A DNA stretch of 64,000 nucleotides. Source: Cyanobacteria bacterium SIG26 (GTDB taxonomy: Bacteria; Cyanobacteriota; Vampirovibrionia; Gastranaerophilales; Gastranaerophilaceae). The position numbers and the translations under genes are program-made. Shown here piece after piece: positions 26,784-34,597 of the stretch; position 1 is the stretch's first letter, and each line of letters starts with the position of its first letter. The notes beneath the pieces are model-generated. The model did not search any database, was not told where the DNA came from, and saw only the letters and a program-made list of their open reading frames with translations. The stretch lies in the NCBI GenBank assembly GCA_015152555.1, contig SUTS01000012.1, positions 18,417-82,416 of the forward strand, in the 5' to 3' direction.

Positions 26784-27574
26784 AATTCACGTAAATATTT
26801 ATACGCACAGCCACTGCCCGTTTTAGTGTACGCACCAAGAGCCCCGTTTTCAGACGCAACATTTTTATCACAACCTTTACCCGGGTAATCCGGATGCCCT
26901 GCCGGAATAATTGTATTATTTCTAAACAACAATATGTAAATATCACGTCCGACAACATTTGGCCCTGAATTTTGCCCATTAACATCTATTGTTACCCGAG
27001 GATTTTCAGACCTCTTGGCAAATCCCAAATGAGCCCCGTTTTGCAAAATCGCATAACCTGCAAATGACTCATAAAAACAAGTGCCCCAAGTTTTATCTGT
27101 TTCTTTTAGATCAAGCGCCTTACATTTGAAATTCATAGAATAATTCTTATCAACAGTTGAACATGTTTTATCAGGATTATTATCCAAACAATAAGAACTA
27201 AGTTTTAATTGTGAAAGTAAACCCTCATAAAGCTTAAAACAAACATCCAATTTATCTGCTCCATAAGGGGCACCATGAGTTTGTTTCCCAACATCCCAAG
27301 GATTTGGAGTATAAACAGGATCAGGAAATGCCAACCTATAAGCATTTATTATATCCGCATAATTCTTCTTTAACGCAGTTTTAAACTGCTTATCTTGAAT
27401 ATTTGTAATCATATTTGGTATCGTCATCGCAGCAACAATTCCGATTACGCCGATTACGATTAATACTTCGACCAGTGTAAACGCAGCTTTTTTAATAAAA
27501 GAGTTATCAAACCCTCTCCTGTCACCGCGGGGGTAAAGATTAGGCACCTTTCCGCCCCGTTCAACCCTCGTCAT
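26780..27574 (-). CDS. Type IV pilin-like protein with repeat-derived leader region
   Basis: The prepilin class III signal and hydrophobic helix are clear: KKAAFTLVEVLIVIGVIG, followed by IVAAMTIPNM. Cleavage would fall before FTLVE, with Ala instead of the usual Gly at -1. The mature part has several cysteines (CFKLYEGL, SYCLDNNPDKTC, GTCFYES, GSGCAYKY), suggesting disulfide loops as in minor or specialised pilins. The start is unclear. The frame stays open through GC-rich repeat sequence back to a GTG at 27775. The ATG at 27574 lies inside a 51-nt repeat unit and lacks a ribosome site. An ATT at 27496 would give the standard MKKAAFTLVE leader. It overlaps ispE by 4 nt, convergently. Probably processed by PilD at 59230-60330. 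Confidence 0.8.
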   Translation of the reverse strand: MTRVERGGKVPNLYPRGDRRGFDNSFIKKAAFTLVEVLIVIGVIGIVAAMTIPNMITNIQDKQFKTALKKNYADIINAYRLAFPDPVYTPNPWDVGKQTHGAPYGADKLDVCFKLYEGLLSQLKLSSYCLDNNPDKTCSTVDKNYSMNFKCKALDLKETDKTWGTCFYESFAGYAILQNGAHLGFAKRSENPRVTIDVNGQNSGPNVVGRDIYILLFRNNTIIPAGHPDYPGKGCDKNVASENGALGAYTKTGSGCAYKYLREF

Positions 27575-27960
27575 TCTGAGGGGAGGGTAAATATTACTAC
27601 CAACCGTGGTATAGTTTGTAAAACCAATGTGCTCCGCAGGGGGGGAGGTAAATGCACCCTTCCCTGGACGGTGCAAAATGAACAGGCGAGGTACGAGCCT
27701 TGTGAACTTGTATACCGAGGCGCAGCCAAGTGTTGGAGGGGCTGGGGGTAAAAGTAAAGGGTCTAGGATTTCCACTCTCCTAGGGAGAGAGTTAGGATGA
27801 GGGGGCGATGTAAAAAGTTCTCCGAAACTATGCTCAACTCAAGTCATCCCTTCCGGCTCCGCCACCTTCCCCATCCGGGGCAGGTAATTCACTTATCATC
27901 CCACCAAAACAACCCTCCAAAATCCAAGGGCGGGTATAAGTGAGATGATTCACATTCTAA
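27497..27960. repeat. Second GC-rich repeat patch, inverted relative to the 17 kb copy
   Basis: On the minus strand a unit beginning CCCCTCAGAATGACGAGGGT (about 27585 downward) is followed 51 nt later by CCCCCGCGGTGAC, matching the 51-nt period and words of the 17109-17264 array (GAAC-GGGCGG-AAG, TTTACCC). Further out are a perfect hairpin CTCTCC-TAG-GGAGAG (27775-27789) and GTTAGGATGAGGGGGCGATG. GGATGGGGAAGGT (near 27870, minus) also occurs near 17041. The patch fills the space between the pilin helix and the gene ending at 27968; no other gene is supported in it. Confidence 0.65.
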
Positions 27961-27967
27961 TCTCAAA

Positions 27968-28528
27968 TTATTTCCATAAGCCTTCGTGATGTGGTGGTGG
28001 ATTTATTGGTTTTAGCAAAAATCCTGGGGTGCCTAAGCCTTGAAATGGTGGACGAGCTTTGTGGAATTGCTCATATCTTGCGCGGCCTTCAGCTTTCATT
28101 TTGTCAAGTTCGGTTTTTTGTTTCTTGTTTAATATTTTCTCAAATTCTTGTGAATTTTTCTTTCTCACATCTTGAGCCTGTTTTTCCAGGTCTTTAATTT
28201 CGGCTGAAATTTGCGCTATTCGTTCCTGCTGCATTCTCTCAGCCATCCTTGACAATTTAACCGCTTCTATTTCTTGGCGTTTTTGTTCAATCTGTTCCAT
28301 AATCGGTCGCATTTGTTCTCTGCCAAGTTTATGGATTTCTCTTGCTTTTTCTTTTTGTTTTTCTGAAAGATTTAATCGTTGCTCAAATTCTTTTTTATGT
28401 TGTTCTCTGTGATTTATATAATTTTGTTGGATTTCAGTCGATTTTTTTGCGTCTTGTGTTGCGAAGCAGTTAGGAGCTATCCCGCATAGAATCGTTGTTA
28501 TAATTAGTAATGAAAGTGTTTTTTTCAT
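27968..28528 (-). CDS. Periplasmic CpxP/Spy-like (LTxxQ) helical protein
   Basis: 186 residues with a Sec signal peptide (MKKTLSLLIITTILCGIAPNCFA, cleavage after CFA). The rest is almost entirely charged helix with the LTxxQ-like segment LNLSEKQKEKAREIH and long Glu/Lys/Gln heptads, typical of the CpxP/Spy/ZraP/CnrX fold. It ends in a Pro/His tail (PINPPPHHEGLWK). Such proteins act as periplasmic chaperones or as stress and metal sensors that regulate signalling partners. It is the third gene behind an anti-sigma-like and an ECF sigma gene, with only 13 nt between it and the sigma gene, so it is probably both regulated by and feeding back on that sigma factor. Confidence 0.8.
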   Translation of the reverse strand: MKKTLSLLIITTILCGIAPNCFATQDAKKSTEIQQNYINHREQHKKEFEQRLNLSEKQKEKAREIHKLGREQMRPIMEQIEQKRQEIEAVKLSRMAERMQQERIAQISAEIKDLEKQAQDVRKKNSQEFEKILNKKQKTELDKMKAEGRARYEQFHKARPPFQGLGTPGFLLKPINPPPHHEGLWK

Positions 28529-28541
28529 TGTAATCCTTCCT

Positions 28542-29048
28542 TTATAATAAGTCTTTTAGTTTTTCTGCTAACTCTTTTTTTGCGTTAAATATTCGCGATT
28601 TAATTGTTCCAATCGGACATTTTAATTTTTGTGCGCATTCTTCGTATGTGTATCCGTTTATCTCACACATAATTATAACTTCTTTGAATTTAGGTTTCAA
28701 TTGGTTAACCGCCTTAATTATTTGTTTTTGGTGTTCCTGTCTTTCAACTGTTGCGTCAGGTGTTTGTTTTCTGTCTTTGATGTTTGTCACCACTAAATCA
28801 TCAGAAGTTGAGGTCTGTGAAACCTTATGGTAAGAGGATTTTAAATAATCAAGTGAAGCATTGCGAGCAATCGTAGAAATCCAACTTTTTATTGAACCTT
28901 TTTCTTTGTATTGCTCGGAATTTTTCCAAATTTTTACATATACCTCTTGTTCGATATCTTCGTTATCTTCTTTGGTTATAAGACGTATAATGTTTTTAAT
29001 ATTTTGTTTATTTGCTTTAATTACTTCGTTAAAATTCATTAATTCCAT
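28542..29048 (-). CDS. ECF-type RNA polymerase sigma factor
   Basis: 168 residues, the usual size for ECF sigma factors with only regions 2 and 4. Region 2 includes EDIEQEVYVKIWKNSEQY and SIKSWISTIARNASLDYLK. Region 4 has the helix-turn-helix YTYEECAQKLKCPIGTIKSRI. The start codon directly follows the TAG of the upstream anti-sigma-like gene (a Met three codons later, after GGAATTA, is an alternative start). Gene order anti-sigma, sigma, CpxP-like periplasmic protein suggests one autoregulated operon answering envelope or metal stress. The target promoters are unknown. Confidence 0.9.
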   Translation of the reverse strand: MELMNFNEVIKANKQNIKNIIRLITKEDNEDIEQEVYVKIWKNSEQYKEKGSIKSWISTIARNASLDYLKSSYHKVSQTSTSDDLVVTNIKDRKQTPDATVERQEHQKQIIKAVNQLKPKFKEVIIMCEINGYTYEECAQKLKCPIGTIKSRIFNAKKELAEKLKDLL

Positions 29049-29393
29049 CTATTCTATAGAAATAAGTCCGTAAGAGTCTACCGGCAGACCTAAATCTTCT
29101 GAGCTTAAAACTGCACCATATTTTAGAGTATCAGATACGTCAGTGTTCATATTTATAACACCTAATGTTGTTCCGCTAACCATAACCATAAACAAAGCGC
29201 ATGCAACTTTTAGTTTCGCAAAATTTTTACGTCTTTTTCTGAAATATGGTTTTACTTCTTGCAATAATTCGGAAACTTTTTGCATTTTTTCATGTTCAAG
29301 TCGGCAATCTTCACATTCTAAAAGGTGCTGATTGAGTTCCTCTTCGCTTCTAAAAGTAAATAATGCTTCGTATTTAGTACATTTTTCTTTCAT
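29049..29393 (-). CDS. Membrane anti-sigma factor with zinc-binding (zf-HC2-like) motif
   Basis: 114 residues. The N-terminal cytoplasmic half has CTKYEALFTF and the H-x3-C-x2-C motif in HLLECEDC, the hallmark of zinc-associated anti-sigma factors. One membrane helix follows a basic patch (about residues 70-92, VACALFMVMVSGTTLGVI), leaving a short periplasmic tail of ~20 residues. It lies directly upstream of the ECF sigma gene, the reverse of the more common sigma-first order. The short periplasmic tail implies that sensing is done by a partner, plausibly the CpxP-like protein encoded third in the operon. Confidence 0.82.
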   Translation of the reverse strand: MKEKCTKYEALFTFRSEEELNQHLLECEDCRLEHEKMQKVSELLQEVKPYFRKRRKNFAKLKVACALFMVMVSGTTLGVINMNTDVSDTLKYGAVLSSEDLGLPVDSYGLISIE

Positions 29394-29490
29394 TTTTGTT
29401 AACCTCTGTACTCTTACAACGATAATAAAATAAAAATGTTCATTTTTCCATATAGAAGTTTAAAATATTTGTAATAGATTTTTATTAAAC

Positions 29491-29519
29491 TTGCACATTG
29501 AGTTTTTTGATAGTACAAT
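29491..29519 (+). promoter_or_regulatory. Promoter of the envelope operon
   Basis: TTGCAC and TACAAT with a 17-nt spacer, ending 23 nt before the first ATG of the operon that runs from 29543 to lpxB. Good sigma-70 match by eye. Confidence 0.6.
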
Positions 29520-29542
29520 GTTTATTGTTAAGGGGAGAATTT

Positions 29543-29647
29543 ATGGAATTTTTCAGAAAAAATCAGAAAGTAATAATAGCAATCATTTGTTTCACTTTTG
29601 TTGCGTGGACATTAGGATTGATGTTGTTGCCTTTACTTGTAAAATAA
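29543..29647 (+). CDS. Tiny single-pass membrane protein (34 residues)
   Basis: Short ORF starting MEFFRKNQKVIIAII, with AAGGGGAG just before the ATG and a promoter ~25 nt upstream. It has a basic N-terminus and one hydrophobic helix (CFTFVAWTLGLMLLPLL), ending LVK, so the N-in orientation is likely. It ends 7 nt before the EnvC-like gene, so the two are co-transcribed. The sequence style resembles the membrane anchor at the N-terminus of SurA/PpiD-type foldases, but no foldase domain follows. Function unknown; it may be a small regulatory partner of the downstream envelope genes. Confidence 0.65.
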   Translation: MEFFRKNQKVIIAIICFTFVAWTLGLMLLPLLVK

Positions 29648-29654
29648 TGGAAAA

Positions 29655-30821
29655 ATGAAGATAAAAAACATTTTAAAATATTTTCTTATATGCTGGATTT
29701 TTGTAGGGACTGTTATGTGCTCGGCCCCTTGTTTTGCTGCTGATACCGCAACTTTAAATCAACAATTAAAGCAAACTAATAACAAACGTAGTTATTATCA
29801 ACAAAAGAAAAATCAAACAGACTTAAAGCTGAAAAAAGAACGTAATAAGTTAAGTTCTAATCAACAAAAATTAGAAAAAGCACAAAGAGATTTAAAGACA
29901 ACAACTCAACGTTATAACTCTTTAGTGTCTAATTTGTCTTCTATGGAAAAGCAATTAAGTGTTGCGTTGTCTGAATTTAGAGCTATTGATTCTGAAATGA
30001 AATCAAGAATCAGACAAGTATATAAGCATCAGAGAATAGGAATGTTTGAGTTGATTTTGTCTACTACAGATGTGAATACTTTGATGGATATGTTTTATTA
30101 CCAAAAACTTGTTATACAACAAGATTATAAACGTATGCAGGCTGTAAAATCTAAAGCAGATGAAATTCTAAAACTAAAAGCTCAAGTTGAATCACAAAAA
30201 CGTATGGTAGAAGCTTCTATACGTGATATTAAAAATCAGAGAATATCAATTCAGAGTTCAATTAATGCAAATAAGAGTATGATAGAACGTTTGCAAAAAG
30301 ATAAAAACTATTATGAACGTTCAGAAAGAGAATTGGCAAAACAATCTGCCAATATCCAAAACATGATTGCAGGTATGACAAAAGGTGGAGGTAAAACTCC
30401 GTCTCAGCAGGTTGTTGTATCATCAACCGGATTTATAAAACCAATTAATGGACCGATTACATCTCCTTTTGGTTGGAGGGTTCATCCGATATTTAAAAGT
30501 AGAATTTTCCATTCCGGTATAGACATTGGAGGTCCAAATGGAGGCGCGATTAAGGCCTCTAATGACGGGAAAGTTATTTTCTCCGGTTGGTATGGCGGAT
30601 ATGGTAAGGTTGTTATTTTGGACCATGGTGTCATTAATGGTCAGCCGATTACGACTTTATATGCCCACATGTCTGCTATAACTGTTAATAATGGACAAAT
30701 CGTAAAAAAAGGGCAAACTGTTGGTAGAGAAGGTTCGACCGGTTACAGTACAGGACCGCATTGTCACTTTGAGGTCCGTGTAAATGGTAAACCGGCCAAT
30801 CCGATGAATTACATTAAATAA
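29655..30821 (+). CDS. EnvC/NlpD-like M23 (LytM) protein with coiled coil
   Basis: 388 residues with an N-terminal signal peptide (through PCFA, about residue 28). A long coiled coil follows (about 30-235; LKKERNKLSSNQQKLEKAQ), then a C-terminal LytM domain (about 265-388). All M23 zinc ligands are present: H286 and D290 in FHSGIDIG, H338 in YAHMS and H371 in HCHFEV. The domain may therefore be an active endopeptidase rather than a degenerate amidase activator like EnvC. The coiled-coil-plus-LytM layout is that of divisome or elongasome hydrolase regulators recruited by FtsEX. Second gene of the envelope operon, 13 nt before the LptD-like gene. Confidence 0.9.
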   Translation: MKIKNILKYFLICWIFVGTVMCSAPCFAADTATLNQQLKQTNNKRSYYQQKKNQTDLKLKKERNKLSSNQQKLEKAQRDLKTTTQRYNSLVSNLSSMEKQLSVALSEFRAIDSEMKSRIRQVYKHQRIGMFELILSTTDVNTLMDMFYYQKLVIQQDYKRMQAVKSKADEILKLKAQVESQKRMVEASIRDIKNQRISIQSSINANKSMIERLQKDKNYYERSERELAKQSANIQNMIAGMTKGGGKTPSQQVVVSSTGFIKPINGPITSPFGWRVHPIFKSRIFHSGIDIGGPNGGAIKASNDGKVIFSGWYGGYGKVVILDHGVINGQPITTLYAHMSAITVNNGQIVKKGQTVGREGSTGYSTGPHCHFEVRVNGKPANPMNYIK

Positions 30822-30834
30822 GAAGGTAAATACA

Positions 30835-33141
30835 TTGAAAAAATATCTTTTAATATCACTTTTAATATTATCATTATCCGGCGTGACTTATGCCTTAGAA
30901 GCTGATGGGGAAGTTGCTGCTATTTCACCTGAAGATTTGCAGGAAGAAACTTTTTTCCGTTCTCCAATGAGCAAAGTTATGCCTGATATTAGACAAGATC
31001 CTGTGTATAGAAGTTTTGATACTTATTCTTCTGTCAGATCAGGTGTTGAAACCAGTGAAATAGATTCTGATAAAATGCCGTGGGTCAAACAAATGCGTTT
31101 AAAAGCAACAAGTAAATGGGCTGAGATTACATCAGAAGATAAACCTACTGATAAAAATAAGAAGACAATTGGTCAACGTTTGAGTCGGTTTAAGTTTTGG
31201 GAAAATGAAGAAGAATTAAATGATGAAGATGTAGAATTTGAGGCAGAAGAAGGCTCAATTGCTCATGTTATCCAAAATAAAATTGCAAATGATATCGAAC
31301 AAGATAAGCAAGATGGTGTAGTATCTTTAGAATCAGGGATATCCGAGCAGGTTACTGAAAAACAATTGCAATTAGATTCAGATAATGTTTACTTTGATGA
31401 AGATACAAGCGAAATGGTTGCCGACGGACGCCCAAAATTGTATTTACCTCCGCAAAATATAACTGTCATTGCTGATAAAATGACATATAATGAAGATTCA
31501 AATATTTTAAAAGCTATTGGAGATGTCCTTGTATTACGAGATGGAATGCCGACAAAGGGTGATTATTTTGAAGTAGATATGAATGAAGAATCCATGTTTA
31601 TGGATAATGTCGAGTCTAAAACTGAATCTATGATGATGAATGCTCGTGTGGCAAAACATGAAAATTCTCTTTTGATTTTAGAAGACGGGAATTTTCATTC
31701 TGATGTTTCAGAAATACATAGAATGTCTGCAAGGATGATAGGTCCTAGATTTATAAATATGCAGCTTTCCGAGGATGAAAGATCGTATTTCTTAAGTGAT
31801 CCGAGGGGTAATAAGTTGCATATTAATGCTGAAAAAATTTATGTTGATGCACGTGAAAATCATGATGTATTCACTGTTAAAAATATGGAAATTCGTCGTC
31901 AGGGTAAATATTGGTTTAGCTGGCCAAGTTTAACTGCTTATACCGATAAAGAACGTAAATTTTTTGAAGCTAATTATCCGGAGTTAGGAACAAAACGTAA
32001 GGTTGGTATGTTTATCGGTCCTGGATTTGTGTTTAGCGGTCCGGGCGGCTCCGTTATGAAAGCTATACCATTTTTAAACTATCAACATGGTGATTTTGGA
32101 TTTGGTGGAGCTTTAAAATATTTAAATACATTTAACCATACAGAATTAGGTTATGGGTCTGCTGCGGATATATTTTTCTTAAAAGGTCGTCAAAGATTAG
32201 ATGATAATTTATATTTGCAATATTCATCAAATACCTTTATGGATGAATGGTTTATGGGCGCTCGTATGCCAAAATATATGGCAGAGGTTTTCTATGATAA
32301 GGGGTACACTAAACATAATTTCTTGGCTCCCGGTAAAACCTTAACATTTAGACATCGTGCAGGTTTTGGTTTTATGGAAGATAACGATAGAAATTATTAT
32401 GGTGAAAAGTTTAAGCGTCCAAGTACTTCAACTTCAAGAACTCGTTATATGGCTGAAATTCGTCAAGGTATATATTCTTATGCAAATGAAGAAAAAGATT
32501 TTTACTTTGATTTTGGGTTTGTAATGCAAGGTTCTGCTGCTATATATGGAAATGGCGACACTCAATTTGTAGGTCGAGTTGGTCCTACAACCCATATTCA
32601 ATATAAAAACTGGATGCAGGATTTGGCATATTTCCAAGCCGGATATGAAGATAATACACCATTACCGAGATTTGATGCTTATCGTTACGGTAGTTCCAGT
32701 GTTCGTATTTCTGAAATTATCCGTTTGAACAAATATTTTTCTGTCGGTTGGCAAGGTATGGCTAATTTGAGTAATGATTCTCCAAATGGTAAAATATTCC
32801 AAGAAAACCGCTTCGTATTTGCATTGGGACCTGATGATTTAAAAATTCGTTTAGGATATGATTTTGTGCGACGTACGACTTATTTTGGTTTTGATGTGGC
32901 GTTTGATACAAAAGGTACATCAATAGATTACGGCAGAATGGAAATCAAAAATCCGGAAAGGTTAGGAAAACGTAAAGAGCGTGAAGCTCATAAAAATACT
33001 TTCACACCGGCGGTTAGACAGGTAAACGAGTTAAATGTAGCCAGTAAACAGCAAAGTCCTCAGATAAAACCAAAACGTGCGGTCTTAAGGCATGCTCAAG
33101 TTCTGGATATAGAGGATCCTATAAAGGAAATGGTGCAGTAA
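30835..33141 (+). CDS. LptD/OstA-like outer-membrane LPS assembly protein
   Basis: 768 residues with a signal peptide ending TYA (about residue 20). An acidic linker (about 25-170) leads to an OstA/LptA-like beta-jellyroll segment (about 175-275: DNVYFDEDTSEMVADG, TVIADKMTYNEDSNILKAIG). The C-terminal region is rich in alternating aromatic beta strands and glycine turns, consistent with a barrel. It resembles the divergent LptD proteins of cyanobacteria-like lineages, which insert LPS into the outer leaflet. Translation starts at TTG with GAAGGTAAA upstream. Its place just before lpxI and lpxB supports a lipid A/LPS role. The identification rests on architecture and context rather than strong motifs. 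Confidence 0.75.
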   Translation: MKKYLLISLLILSLSGVTYALEADGEVAAISPEDLQEETFFRSPMSKVMPDIRQDPVYRSFDTYSSVRSGVETSEIDSDKMPWVKQMRLKATSKWAEITSEDKPTDKNKKTIGQRLSRFKFWENEEELNDEDVEFEAEEGSIAHVIQNKIANDIEQDKQDGVVSLESGISEQVTEKQLQLDSDNVYFDEDTSEMVADGRPKLYLPPQNITVIADKMTYNEDSNILKAIGDVLVLRDGMPTKGDYFEVDMNEESMFMDNVESKTESMMMNARVAKHENSLLILEDGNFHSDVSEIHRMSARMIGPRFINMQLSEDERSYFLSDPRGNKLHINAEKIYVDARENHDVFTVKNMEIRRQGKYWFSWPSLTAYTDKERKFFEANYPELGTKRKVGMFIGPGFVFSGPGGSVMKAIPFLNYQHGDFGFGGALKYLNTFNHTELGYGSAADIFFLKGRQRLDDNLYLQYSSNTFMDEWFMGARMPKYMAEVFYDKGYTKHNFLAPGKTLTFRHRAGFGFMEDNDRNYYGEKFKRPSTSTSRTRYMAEIRQGIYSYANEEKDFYFDFGFVMQGSAAIYGNGDTQFVGRVGPTTHIQYKNWMQDLAYFQAGYEDNTPLPRFDAYRYGSSSVRISEIIRLNKYFSVGWQGMANLSNDSPNGKIFQENRFVFALGPDDLKIRLGYDFVRRTTYFGFDVAFDTKGTSIDYGRMEIKNPERLGKRKEREAHKNTFTPAVRQVNELNVASKQQSPQIKPKRAVLRHAQVLDIEDPIKEMVQ

Positions 33142-33142
33142 A

Positions 33143-33760
33143 ATGTTAGATGTATTAAAACAAGAAATCAGATTATATGGTGTTGGCGCCGGTAGTAAGG
33201 GGTATACTCCCGGGATTTCCGGTAATATTTCTGCGCGTTATAATGACAAAGTTCTTATAACTTCATCGGGTTCAGCTAACGGTTATTTAAAAAATGAGGA
33301 TTTGGTTTTAATCGACTTTGACGGTAATTTGCTTAGTGGTGTTACAAAAGCATCTACAGAAAAATATCTTCATTTGGAGTTTTATAAAAAACGCCCTGAC
33401 ATAAATGCGATTTTTCATGTTCATTCTCCATATCTTACGGCGTTTGCGTCAGCTCATGTGGCTTTAACTGAAGATATTTCTCCTGAAATTATATATTGTT
33501 TTGGTCAAATTCCATTAGCAGAATATGCAATTCCTGGTTCTCAAGAATTGGTTGATAAAACGGCTAAGTTTTTTGATGATTATGATGTTGTGTTGTTAGC
33601 AAATCACGGGGTTATCGTTGGAGGAAAAACAGTTCAAGATGCATATTTAAAACTCGATCTTGCAGAAAATTATGCAAAAACAATTATTTGTACAAAATTT
33701 CTTGGTGGTGCTAAAATATTACCAGAAGAAGAAGTGAAAAAGATTTATTCATTAAGATAG
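33143..33760 (+). CDS. Class II aldolase/adducin family protein
   Basis: 205 residues, the usual size for fuculose-phosphate-aldolase-like zinc enzymes. Conserved segments are GISGNISAR, ITSSGSANG, KASTEKYLHLEFY with the catalytic-type Glu, the zinc pair in FHVHSPYLTAFA, and LANHGVIVGG with a further ligand His. Substrates in this family include fuculose-1-P, ribulose-5-P and methylthioribulose-1-P; the sequence does not decide among them. It starts 1 nt after the LptD-like stop, inside the lipid A operon, which is odd for a carbon-metabolism enzyme. Confidence 0.85.
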   Translation: MLDVLKQEIRLYGVGAGSKGYTPGISGNISARYNDKVLITSSGSANGYLKNEDLVLIDFDGNLLSGVTKASTEKYLHLEFYKKRPDINAIFHVHSPYLTAFASAHVALTEDISPEIIYCFGQIPLAEYAIPGSQELVDKTAKFFDDYDVVLLANHGVIVGGKTVQDAYLKLDLAENYAKTIICTKFLGGAKILPEEEVKKIYSLR

Positions 33761-33781
33761 CTAGTAAAAGAGGTAAATAAA

Positions 33782-34597
33782 GTGTCAATAATTTTAGAAA
33801 ATAAGCAAGGATTAATAGCAGGCGATGGTTCTTTACCGGTCAAAATGGCTCAGCACGCAAGCAAAAATGGTTTTGAAGTTGTTTGTATTTCTCTTGCAAA
33901 AGATAATTTGAAAGAGTTGAAAAAATATTGTTCAAAGGTTTATAGTTGCCATCCTGGGGAAGTTGACAGGATAGAATCAATTTTGAAAGACGAGCAAATT
34001 AAGCAAATGACTTTTTTAGGAAAAGTTCATAAAAAAGTATTGTTACAATTGCACAAATTTGACAAGCGCGCTGTTGAGCTTATTAAAGAAGCTTCCAGAC
34101 TAAATGATGACCAAGTAATGTTGATGATTGTAGATGAGTTGGCAAAAATTGGGATTGAAGTTTTGGATCAAACTATTTTTATTAAAAATCTAATGATTCC
34201 TGCAGGTGTTCTTGGTGCCCATAAGCCTACAGTTGCGCAAATGGAAGATGTTAATTATGGTTTTTGGCTAGCAAAAGAAATGGGCAAGTTAGATGTTGGT
34301 CAATCTGTTGTGATTAAAGATAAAATGATTATGGCTGTTGAAGCAATAGAAGGTACAGATGTTTGTATAAAACGTGGTGCAAAGTTAGCAAAAAGTGGAG
34401 CGGTTGTTGTAAAAGTTGCTAAACCTAAACAAGATAAACGTTTTGATATACCTGCAATTGGAATGAGGACATTGAGAACAATGGCTCATCGAAATGCATC
34501 TTTAATTGCTGTTGAGGCAAATGAGACAATTATTGTTGATCAAGAAAAAGTTATCAAGTATGCTGATGAACACAATATAGTAATAATGGCAGTATAG
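33782..34597 (+). CDS. lpxI: UDP-2,3-diacylglucosamine pyrophosphatase LpxI
   Basis: Hydrolyses UDP-2,3-diacylglucosamine to lipid X and UMP in lipid A synthesis; it replaces LpxH in alphaproteobacteria, cyanobacteria-like groups and others. The 271-residue length is typical. Family landmarks are LIAGDGSLPV, the segment IPAGVLGAHKPT, VEAIEGTDVCIKRG and KVAKPKQDKRFDIPAIG near the C-terminus. Translation begins with GTG after AAAGAGGTAAAT. The stop codon is followed directly by the lpxB ATG, so consecutive pathway enzymes are translationally linked. Confidence 0.93.
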   Translation: MSIILENKQGLIAGDGSLPVKMAQHASKNGFEVVCISLAKDNLKELKKYCSKVYSCHPGEVDRIESILKDEQIKQMTFLGKVHKKVLLQLHKFDKRAVELIKEASRLNDDQVMLMIVDELAKIGIEVLDQTIFIKNLMIPAGVLGAHKPTVAQMEDVNYGFWLAKEMGKLDVGQSVVIKDKMIMAVEAIEGTDVCIKRGAKLAKSGAVVVKVAKPKQDKRFDIPAIGMRTLRTMAHRNASLIAVEANETIIVDQEKVIKYADEHNIVIMAV

